Positions 17,617-24,071 of a stretch of DNA of 64,000 nt are shown piece by piece (position 1 is the first letter of the stretch; each line of letters starts with the position of its first letter). Position numbers and translations under genes: made by a program. The DNA is from Cohnella sp. CFH 77786. GTDB lineage: Bacteria > Bacillota > Bacilli > Paenibacillales > Paenibacillaceae. Under the pieces are notes generated by a model. That model searched no databases, was not told the DNA's origin, and saw only the letters and a list, made by a program, of their open reading frames with translations. Location: the NCBI RefSeq assembly GCF_019400745.1, contig NZ_WJIB01000013.1, positions 62,001 to 126,000 on the forward strand, given 5' to 3'.

Positions 17617-17643
17617 TATACCATTATCCCATTGGCTCAGATA
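17617..17643. repeat. Extra copy of the IS terminal repeat, 56 bp outside the left end
   Basis: This 27-base segment matches the right-end repeat (reverse complement) at 23 of 27 positions and has the same orientation as the left end at 17673. It may mark an older element, a MITE-like remnant or an extra transposase-binding site. Confidence 0.6.
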
Positions 17644-17771
17644 ACCCGGGGCGCTTCTCGCTCCTCTAAAAATATGCCATTATCCCCTTCGTTCAGAAAC
17701 AGACAAAAAACGATCACGCTCCGTCTGAATCCTTTTTCCCATTACTTCAAGTAGCATTTATCAAGCAACTG

Positions 17772-17819
17772 TTGATATCGGAACGTATGTTTGGTATAAT
17801 AAAATAAGAACAAACGTTC
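17772..17819 (+). promoter_or_regulatory. SigA promoter with two LexA (SOS) boxes, ahead of the transposase-like gene
   Basis: The -35 is TTGATA (17772-17777), the spacer 17 bases and the -10 TATAAT (17795-17800). GAACGTATGTTT (17781-17792) lies in the spacer and GAACAAACGTTC (17808-17819) just downstream. Both fit the Bacillus LexA/DinR consensus CGAACRNRYGTTYC at the core positions. This placement would let LexA block polymerase binding. Regulation is inferred from the sites. Confidence 0.8.
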
Positions 17820-17839
17820 CTATTTGAGGGGGTGTATGC

Positions 17840-18766
17840 ATGAGGGATGGACTACCATTCGAAGCATTCTGCCAACAGTTCGATTCCGACCAAGCATGCG
17901 CGGAGGCACTTTTCCAAGCCAGATGGCCGGACGGTTTTCGATGTCCCTCCTGCTCATACCCTCATTATTACCTCATCCGCTCAAGGAGACTGCCTCTGTA
18001 TCAATGTCAGGCCTGCCGTCACCAAACCTCCGTTATTTCCGGTACCGTTATGGAAGGCAGCCGCACGCCTTTGCCCCAATGGTTTCAGGCGATTTATTTG
18101 CTCTCCCAACCAGAAGGGATCAGCGCGACCCGCCTGGCGGAAATTATTCATGTCACCTACAAAACCGCGTGGCTGATCGCGCACAAAATCCGGAACTCCA
18201 TGCGGAAAGCCGATGCGGACGAACTTCTTAAGGGACATGTTAGGGTGGAGCGCGTCGATTACGGCTATCACCATTACGGCGATGCCCGGCAACCGTTGCT
18301 GATCGGCGGTTCTATCGATGCAAGCAGTAAACTCCGGCATGTAAAGATCAAACAACCCCATCCTGACCATGTACAAAACGATAGCAGGTTTATTCGTGAG
18401 GAAGGAATCCGTTCATTCGAAAATGAACATCTGGATCGGAAAGCCGTAACCGTAATTGGCCGTGCCTCAAATATGTTTGCCCCTTTGAGACAGATGGCGC
18501 GAAGGATATTTTCTTGGTTGAACGATACGTTCCAGGGAATCGGCGCCAAACATTTGCAAGCTTACCTCGATGAGTACGGGTTTCGCACTAATTTGAAGCT
18601 CCGTGGTATAGCTGTTTTCAATCGCCTTATTCATTGGTGTGCCATCACGAAGAAAATTATGTATAAAGAGATAATCCGCAGCAAACCGGTTCTCCCGGTC
18701 CCATGGGTCGTCTGGGGCGGCAAAGCCAAATGGAGAGGCAGACACCTCAGCCTATGGAACACGTAA
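17840..18766 (+). CDS. IS1595-family transposase-like protein, probably lacking a normal DDE triad
   Basis: A 308-residue protein whose ends match the family. The N-terminal zinc ribbon is RCPSC with CQACRHQ (residues about 33-60), then a helix-turn-helix part (ISATRLAEIIHVTYKTAWLI). The C-terminus, KHLQAYLDEYGFRTN, resembles the RYLxExxxRFN ending of relatives. The middle differs: where relatives have VEMDDSYFGG there is VERVDYGYHH, and the usual TDGW-like second acid and final N/E helix are not visible. The frame is intact with a good ribosome site (GAGGGGG), so it may be inactive, divergent or repurposed. Transcription is probably LexA-controlled. Confidence 0.75.
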   Translation: MRDGLPFEAFCQQFDSDQACAEALFQARWPDGFRCPSCSYPHYYLIRSRRLPLYQCQACRHQTSVISGTVMEGSRTPLPQWFQAIYLLSQPEGISATRLAEIIHVTYKTAWLIAHKIRNSMRKADADELLKGHVRVERVDYGYHHYGDARQPLLIGGSIDASSKLRHVKIKQPHPDHVQNDSRFIREEGIRSFENEHLDRKAVTVIGRASNMFAPLRQMARRIFSWLNDTFQGIGAKHLQAYLDEYGFRTNLKLRGIAVFNRLIHWCAITKKIMYKEIIRSKPVLPVPWVVWGGKAKWRGRHLSLWNT

Positions 18767-19075
18767 CGACTTATCTCATTGTGACTTGCCACATGCTTTT
18801 TCTCGCTTTCCCTTTTTCCTGAACCAAAGGCACAGCAAATCCTTTATTTGGTATTAATTTAGTTAATTTCTTTTATAACAGTTTCTTCTTACCGACTATA
18901 GTTTGCGCTTACCCTGTCTTCGGAACCCAATAAACCGAACACTTCCTATCATTCCTCATTTCTTTCTGAACCAAAGGGATAATGGCATAGTTTTGCAAAA
19001 AGAGAAATGAACATTGCTTTGTGACACCATTCTGCTCAGACAACAATGGTGATCTAACAATGTCTGCCGCAGGGT
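18767..19075. other. Gene-free stretch containing the right end of the IS element
   Basis: About 310 bases, clearly richer in A+T than the flanks. It holds the right inverted repeat at 18963-18989 and the partial copy at 18818. A 94-codon open frame on the minus strand (18909-19193) crosses the IS end and the downstream terminator and looks spurious. Nothing else was recognised. Confidence 0.6.
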
Positions 19076-19112
19076 AAAAAATAAAAACGCCGCAAACCAA
19101 AGCTGCGACGTT
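19076..19112 (-). terminator. Terminator of the aldo/keto reductase operon
   Basis: Read on the minus strand, AACGTCGCAGC and GCGGCGTT form an imperfect stem followed by TTTTTATTTTTT. It lies about 80 bases after the reductase stop. Confidence 0.65.
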
Positions 19113-19189
19113 CTGGATATAACCCGCGTTGTAGTGTGGATCGTGCTTCGGCCGCTTCTTGGAACAAGGAGATCCCAAAATGCTCATCT

Positions 19190-20101
19190 TCAAGCGTCTT
19201 GAGGATGGCCGGGTTCAACCAATTCGACGGCAGCGGCATTAGCTTCGACTTGCGCGACGTCTTTGCACCCGGGGATGACCGTGGTGACGGCCGGATGACG
19301 CAGGCACCAAGCGAGCGCCCAAGCCGCCATGTTCGTGCCCGCCGGCACTTCTTCCCGGGCGATCCGCTCGGCTTCGCGGATTTGATGTTCCACGTCCTCG
19401 GGATTTCTGCGCGATCGGACGTCGCTCGGTTCGAAAGTGGTGCCCGGACGGTATTTGCCGCTCAGAAAACCGCTGGCCAGGGGTACCCGCGCGAGAACGC
19501 CCAAGTTCTGTTCGATGCAGGAGCGGAAAACCTCTGCTTCCGGGTTGCGGTCCAACCGGTTATACACGACTTGAATGGCATCAGCGCCGACTCTCGTCGC
19601 GTTCGATGTCTGATGGATGTTCTGATTGGAACCGATCGAAATGCCGAGGTGGCGGATTTTGCCCGCCTCGACCTGACGGTTCAGCGTATCCCAAAGCGCG
19701 TCTTGGTCGAACGCAGAATCCGGTCCCGAATGGAATTGATAAAGATCGATATAATCCGTTCTCAACGCCTTGAGCGACGATTCCAGCTGTTTCACGACGT
19801 CTTGCGGATCGTAGCCGTCCGTCCGTTCGAACGGTCCGTGAAAATGGTGGCCGAACTTCGTCGCCACGATCCAATCTCCGCGGCTGCCCGAAATGGATTG
19901 CCCGATCAGCGATTCCGACAGATGATCCCCGTAACATTCGGCCGTATCGATCAGATTGATGCCGAGCTCCTTGGCACGTCCGAGGATCTCGTCCGCTTCC
20001 TTCGGCGAATATTCTCGGCCCCATTCCCCGCCGAACTGCCAGGTGCCCACGCCAACGACGGAGACCCGGAGTCCCGTTCTGCCCAATATGCGATACTTCA
20101 C
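19190..20101 (-). CDS. Aldo/keto reductase
   Basis: This 303-residue TIM-barrel oxidoreductase shows the catalytic tetrad: Asp in NLIDTAECYG, Tyr in the same block, Lys in VATKFGHH and His in DLYQFHSG. The C-terminal NADPH-binding part includes TTVIPGCKD. It starts at GTG with AAGGAGG seven bases upstream. Family members reduce aldehydes or ketones with NADPH; the substrate is unknown. The YbjQ gene lies 12 bases upstream in the same direction. Confidence 0.9.
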   Translation of the reverse strand: MKYRILGRTGLRVSVVGVGTWQFGGEWGREYSPKEADEILGRAKELGINLIDTAECYGDHLSESLIGQSISGSRGDWIVATKFGHHFHGPFERTDGYDPQDVVKQLESSLKALRTDYIDLYQFHSGPDSAFDQDALWDTLNRQVEAGKIRHLGISIGSNQNIHQTSNATRVGADAIQVVYNRLDRNPEAEVFRSCIEQNLGVLARVPLASGFLSGKYRPGTTFEPSDVRSRRNPEDVEHQIREAERIAREEVPAGTNMAAWALAWCLRHPAVTTVIPGCKDVAQVEANAAAVELVEPGHPQDA

Positions 20102-20113
20102 GCCCGGACCTCC

Positions 20114-20431
20114 TTACGGCTCTACTGTCACGGCCGTTCCGCTCACCGCCACCATCAGCATGCCTTCGCGGACAACCTCGTAGTCGACGTCCACACCCAC
20201 GATCGCATTGCCGCCAAGGCGCTGAGCCTGCGACACCATTTCGGAAATGGCGATGTCCCGCGCCTCTTTCAATTTACTCTCGTAAGTGCCGGAGCGTCCT
20301 CCTACCACATCCGTGATCGAGGCGAGGAAGTCCCGGAAAATGTTCGCGCCCATGATCGTTTCGCCGTTCACGATTCCCATGTACTGCGTGATGCGATACC
20401 CTTCCACATTCGGCGTTGTCGTAACCAGCAT
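20114..20431 (-). CDS. YbjQ family (UPF0145) heavy-metal-binding domain protein
   Basis: A 105-residue protein with the family features: opening [19 protein letters not shown], central [16 protein letters not shown] and ending [15 protein letters not shown]. The family forms compact oligomers, and its physiological role is not established despite its metal-binding label. ATG at 20431 is chosen because AAAGGAGGATGTCTC stands directly before it. It is probably co-transcribed with the reductase. Confidence 0.88.
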   Translation of the reverse strand: MLVTTTPNVEGYRITQYMGIVNGETIMGANIFRDFLASITDVVGGRSGTYESKLKEARDIAISEMVSQAQRLGGNAIVGVDVDYEVVREGMLMVAVSGTAVTVEP

Positions 20432-20510
20432 GAGACATCCTCCTTTAGGCATAAGTTCGCCTCATTTTACCATAGGAATCGGCCCCTCAACAAACGAAGC
20501 TGCCTCGCCT

Positions 20511-22430
20511 TCAAGACAAATACCGGCTGGAATCGATGACGGTGCGAAATTGCTCCATGGCCCGTTCCCTCAATTCGTCGTCAAAGCCCGGGAGTTCTGC
20601 GAGCAGAGACAATTTGTCTTGCGCGTCCTCTCCTTCCGCGCTGCCGGTATAAATCATCCACTGCGCAAGATCGTCTGCGGCCCGGATCCGGTCGAAGGCA
20701 TGATGGTACCAAATCGAAGCCCTTTCCAGATAGGTTTGCGGCTCGAACGGATTCAGCTCCATCGCTTTCGTAAACGAGCCGATCGCCTCGTCGTAACGGT
20801 ACAGTTTTTTATAGACAAGACCTAGATTATAATGGCCTTTCGGATCTTCCGGACGAAGCTTGGCGTACGTAAGCGTATCGCGCAATGCCGAGTCGTATTC
20901 GTCCATCTTGAAATGCAGGTAACCCCGCAACCACAGCAGCTTGGCGTTGGAGCCGTCGAGCGCGAGTCCCCGGTTGCAGTCGTCGACGGCGTCCGTCCAT
21001 TTCTCCGCGGCCGCCCGGCAACGCGCTCTACGATCGTAAATCTGGGGATTCTCCGGATCGGTTGCGATCGCGCGGGAATATTCCATCTCGGCCAATTCCC
21101 AGTTCTCCATGCCCACGAACAGCTCAGCCAACGCATACGCCGTTTTGCTGTCATGCTGCAAGCCGATGTCGCGTTCCATCGCGGATTGAATATCCAGCAG
21201 CGCGTCTTCGTACCTGTCGTCCATATAACGCGCGAAACTGCGCCTCATGTAATAGTCGGCTTTGTCGTCCAGCTGCAAAGCCCGGGTATATGCGTAATCG
21301 GCCTCTTCAAACCGGTCGGCATCGATCGCGAGCTCGCCTTGCTGCTTCCAGTTCAGCGGATCGTTCGGCTCCAGTTCGGTCAGGATGCGGTTTTCCGCGA
21401 TCGCTTCCTCTCCCCGTTCGGCTTCGCGGAGCACGTCGGCGAGCCAATATCGGACCACCATGTTATCCGGAAAACGAGCCTTGGTCTCCCGAAGGACCGC
21501 GACCGCTTCCGCAAACTTCTCCTGTTGACGCAGCGTCGCACACAGCTCCAAAGAAACGGGCAACCATGAAGGATTGCGGTTTTGGATGTCCTTCAGCAAA
21601 TTTTCCGACTCCGCCAATCTTCCCAGGTTCCGCAAAGCGGTTCCTCTCCGCAACTGCAACTCGGCAGCATCCGGGTAATCCGGAAGCGCCTCCTCTACCG
21701 CCTCGATCGCGTCCTGGTGATTGCCAAGCCGTTCATACAGCTTTGAGAGGTACAGCCGAAATCCGAACTCCTCTTCCGTGATGTGCAGAATGCTTTTGAC
21801 CGCTTCCGAGGAATAGCGGGTTCGGCGCCGAATCTCAGATGCGCCTTTGTCGGCCGCCGTCTTCCACAAGTCGTTCAAGCGGATGGCCTCCATCAGAATC
21901 GGCAAAGCCTCCTCCGCGCGGTTCAACGCTTCCAGCGCTTGGGCTCGCCTGTAGAAAAAATGAGGGATGACCTGATCCGGCGCCTCGCAGGATAAACGAA
22001 AGCACGTTTCCGCGTCCTCGAACCGTTCCAACCGCAAATAGACGTTACCAAGCTCGAAGTAGGTGGAAGACCGGGCATCGTCCTTTCTCCGCAGCGCTTC
22101 CCGGAAATCTTCGGCCGCCGCCTCGTATTCCCCGCGCTCATTCCGGAGTATGGCTCTTGAATACCAGTACATAAACGGCTCGGGATCCAGACGGATCGCT
22201 TCGTCCAAATCGGCAAGCGCTTCGTCGTCCCGTCCGAGTTGATGAAGGAGGCGGGCTCTCCGCTCGTAGCCTCCCGCATCGGCTCCGCCCTCGATCATCC
22301 GATTCAACGTTTCCAGGGCCTTCCCGATATCACCATTCTCCTGCAGCAAGGAGGCGTTTTCGAGCATTTCCCTGTGACCGTTTTCCGCCCGAAACCAACC
22401 TGCCACACGCTTCGCGAACGATCGGAACAT
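20511..22430 (-). CDS. Tetratricopeptide-repeat (TPR) protein
   Basis: 639 residues, composed almost entirely of TPR units; recognisable ones include DEALADLDEAIRLDPE, DAIEAVEEALPDYPDA, WELAEMEYSRAIATDPEN and DEAIGSFTKAMELNPF. There is no signal peptide or membrane helix, so it is probably a cytoplasmic scaffold that binds partner proteins. The ATG follows AAGGAGGGATCCGC, an ideal ribosome site. The partner is unknown and the neighbours give no clue. Confidence 0.88.
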   Translation of the reverse strand: MFRSFAKRVAGWFRAENGHREMLENASLLQENGDIGKALETLNRMIEGGADAGGYERRARLLHQLGRDDEALADLDEAIRLDPEPFMYWYSRAILRNERGEYEAAAEDFREALRRKDDARSSTYFELGNVYLRLERFEDAETCFRLSCEAPDQVIPHFFYRRAQALEALNRAEEALPILMEAIRLNDLWKTAADKGASEIRRRTRYSSEAVKSILHITEEEFGFRLYLSKLYERLGNHQDAIEAVEEALPDYPDAAELQLRRGTALRNLGRLAESENLLKDIQNRNPSWLPVSLELCATLRQQEKFAEAVAVLRETKARFPDNMVVRYWLADVLREAERGEEAIAENRILTELEPNDPLNWKQQGELAIDADRFEEADYAYTRALQLDDKADYYMRRSFARYMDDRYEDALLDIQSAMERDIGLQHDSKTAYALAELFVGMENWELAEMEYSRAIATDPENPQIYDRRARCRAAAEKWTDAVDDCNRGLALDGSNAKLLWLRGYLHFKMDEYDSALRDTLTYAKLRPEDPKGHYNLGLVYKKLYRYDEAIGSFTKAMELNPFEPQTYLERASIWYHHAFDRIRAADDLAQWMIYTGSAEGEDAQDKLSLLAELPGFDDELRERAMEQFRTVIDSSRYLS

Positions 22431-22454
22431 GCGGATCCCTCCTTAGGAAAGACA

Positions 22455-22478
22455 AAGCTGCCGAGTGCTCGGCAGCTT
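22455..22478 (-). terminator. Terminator between an unknown gene and the TPR gene
   Basis: AAGCTGCCGAG (22455-22465) pairs with CTCGGCAGCTT (22468-22478). Read on the minus strand the stem is followed by TGTCTTTCC. It starts two bases beyond the stop of the upstream gene, so the TPR gene probably has its own promoter or depends on read-through. Confidence 0.65.
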
Positions 22479-22480
22479 GG

Positions 22481-23005
22481 CTATTGCGAGTAACCGTCAG
22501 GCGTATCCACGCCTTCTTCCACGGCGAACTCGAAATCGTCGATATCGTACAGCTGGATCGGCACGGCGCCTTGCACCACTTTGTCCTGAAACTCCACATG
22601 ATCGGTAAGGACCGGGCACTGCAGGCGCAGCGAAGCCAAAATAATCTCCGTCTCGATCGGGTCGAACGTTTCGCCGTACTGCATGTTTTCAACGGCGTTC
22701 ACGACAACGAACGTAACATGCTCGTTGATCGGCATCGGCGGGCTTTCTTTCCACGGCGCGACGAGCGCGCGCTCCAGCTTCTTCTTATTGAACGGATCCT
22801 CGAAGAACGCGATCATTTCCCCGATTTTGTCCCGAACGTGGCGTTCGTCCTCCGGATCCTGCATGATCGGTTCCTCGCTTTCCTTAAGGTCGTATAGCTC
22901 CATTACCGTAGAATATGGAATCCTATATTCCACTGAACGTTTCGGCAGAAGCAGTTGCCCATAGATGGCGATCATAACCGCCTCAATGACAAAACGCCGG
23001 CTCAT
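22481..23005 (-). CDS. Hypothetical protein, 174 aa
   Basis: No confident family. A hydrophobic N-terminal stretch (VIEAVMIAIYGQLLLP) precedes an acidic, mainly soluble body with YSTVMELYDLKESEEPIM and EDPFNKKKLERALVAPW. I have an impression of related Paenibacillus proteins annotated as ADP-heptose synthase, but no nucleotidyltransferase or kinase motif is visible here and that label is not supported. GGGAAGGG lies upstream of the ATG. A terminator follows at once, so it is probably monocistronic. Confidence 0.7.
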   Translation of the reverse strand: MSRRFVIEAVMIAIYGQLLLPKRSVEYRIPYSTVMELYDLKESEEPIMQDPEDERHVRDKIGEMIAFFEDPFNKKKLERALVAPWKESPPMPINEHVTFVVVNAVENMQYGETFDPIETEIILASLRLQCPVLTDHVEFQDKVVQGAVPIQLYDIDDFEFAVEEGVDTPDGYSQ

Positions 23006-23059
23006 TCTTCGTCATTCCCTTCCCAAGCTCTTGAAGCGATCGCTTATGCATTGGTTCCC

Positions 23060-23088
23060 ATTATAACATAAAATGGCGGACGTGAAGC
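23060..23088 (-). promoter_or_regulatory. Putative extended -10 promoter of the 174-aa gene
   Basis: On the minus strand TGTTATAAT (TG extension plus TATAAT at 23065-23060) is preceded 17 bases upstream by the weak -35 GCTTCA. It stands about 55 bases before the start codon. Confidence 0.45.
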
Positions 23089-23164
23089 GAGCGAATGCGA
23101 TATAATAAACGGAGAAAGTTTCCGTTTTCCTACCTCCCGACTGCCGAAAGGAAGGTACCGTCCA

Positions 23165-23677
23165 ATGCCGGATTTGAGCTTTGGGGCCTACCGCCGACTG
23201 CATTCCGCCGGGCAAAGGGAAGTATTCCGCGCCGCCATGGAAGCAAGAGGCTACTATGCATTCTTCGCCTTCACGGAAGATTTCCGCGAGTCTTTGAAAA
23301 CGTACTCTGACTCGGAAATGGAAGAAATCGGGTCACTCATCGGACGAGTCCGTTCCGACTTCCCGAAGCCCGGACGATTCAGTCCCTCTTGGGAGATGCT
23401 ATGGGAAGAATTCCAGGCGATATACGACGCGAAAAACGAAACGTTGGCTGAAATCTCGGCATCCGATCGCTCCGGAGAGTGGCAAGTGCTGATCGACAAT
23501 CCGTACATGCCGCAGCAGGTTGCCTGTTACCCCGGACTCGCTTTCCTGGATGCGGCCTATCTTTTCGCCTATTTCCAGAAGGACCTGAAGCCGAACGAGT
23601 TTTTGAGATTGCAGAAAGTGACGCATGTCCACGTGAAAACCGGCCTGAAAGAAGCGACGCTGTTCCCGGACCTCTGA
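23165..23677 (+). CDS. Hypothetical protein, 170 aa
   Basis: Not recognised. The product is a soluble protein rich in aromatic residues (YYAFFAFTEDFRE, PSWEMLWEEFQAIYD) with no export signal. A TATAAT occurs at 23101-23106, about 60 bases upstream, without a good -35. The ATG follows GGAAGGTACCGTCCA. A strong hairpin closes the gene downstream. Codon use is like that of its neighbours. Confidence 0.65.
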   Translation: MPDLSFGAYRRLHSAGQREVFRAAMEARGYYAFFAFTEDFRESLKTYSDSEMEEIGSLIGRVRSDFPKPGRFSPSWEMLWEEFQAIYDAKNETLAEISASDRSGEWQVLIDNPYMPQQVACYPGLAFLDAAYLFAYFQKDLKPNEFLRLQKVTHVHVKTGLKEATLFPDL

Positions 23678-23724
23678 GATCGGTCTTCGGACCTGGCAAT
23701 TGCCCAAGCTTACCGAACAAATAC

Positions 23725-23755
23725 GAACCCCCGAGTGTTGACACACCGGGGGTTC
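23725..23755. terminator. Bidirectional hairpin between convergent genes
   Basis: GAACCCCCG (23725-23733) pairs with CGGGGGTTC (23747-23755), with a further TGT/ACA pairing in the loop. It can serve both the 170-aa gene and the oxidoreductase operon arriving from the right. Confidence 0.75.
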
Positions 23756-23759
23756 TTCG

Positions 23760-24065
23760 TTATCCGGATTGTTCGGGGACGGTGGAAACCAGTCGGCCAT
23801 CCCGCAAGTACACCTTGCGCCGAGTATCGTTGCGCAGCTTGACATTGGCCATTTTCGCCTCATGCTCAGTCAGCTCGACCGGTATCCACGCCTCCGGCGC
23901 GCCGCTCTCACCGGCACGCCGGAGCTCCTCCCGAAGTTCGGCGTCGCTTGGAGCCGCATCCCGCAATACGACGCCGAAATAAGGCAACTGATAGCCGTTC
24001 ACCTGCGGGCACGCCAGCAGCTGCCCGGTTTGTTTATCCATGATCGCATAAGGCATGGCTGCCAT
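23760..24065 (-). CDS. Hypothetical protein, about 101 aa, distal gene of the oxidoreductase operon
   Basis: Not recognised. The N-terminal MPYAIMDKQTGQLLACPQVNGYQ and the later RRKVYLRDGRLVST suggest a small beta-rich soluble protein. It begins six bases after the stop of the fused alpha/beta subunit (ATG at 24065, or the ATG three codons in) and ends five bases before a terminator. It is therefore probably the last cistron of the 2-oxoacid:ferredoxin oxidoreductase operon, though it has no cofactor motif. Confidence 0.6.
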   Translation of the reverse strand: MAAMPYAIMDKQTGQLLACPQVNGYQLPYFGVVLRDAAPSDAELREELRRAGESGAPEAWIPVELTEHEAKMANVKLRNDTRRKVYLRDGRLVSTVPEQSG

Positions 24066-24071
24066 CCAATC

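Larger units (their letters stand above)
17673..18989 (+). mobile_element. IS1595-like insertion element (about 1.32 kb)
   Basis: Two 27-base inverted repeats, 17673-17699 and 18963-18989, match at 25 of 27 positions (core TGCCATTATCCC, then TT and GTTCAGAAA). They enclose a single transposase-like gene and its promoter. No direct target duplication was found next to either end, so the exact boundaries are uncertain and the insertion may be old. A partial similarity to the inner part of the repeat (CCTGAACCAAAGG) also occurs at 18818-18830. Confidence 0.75.

Noticed and set aside
18909-19193. 94-codon minus-strand open frame near the IS right end
   Set aside because: It crosses the inverted repeat and the reductase terminator, has no ribosome site and overlaps the reductase gene end.
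22481-23005. ADP-heptose synthase
   Set aside because: Such a label exists for similar proteins in memory, but no nucleotidyltransferase or sugar-kinase motif is visible.
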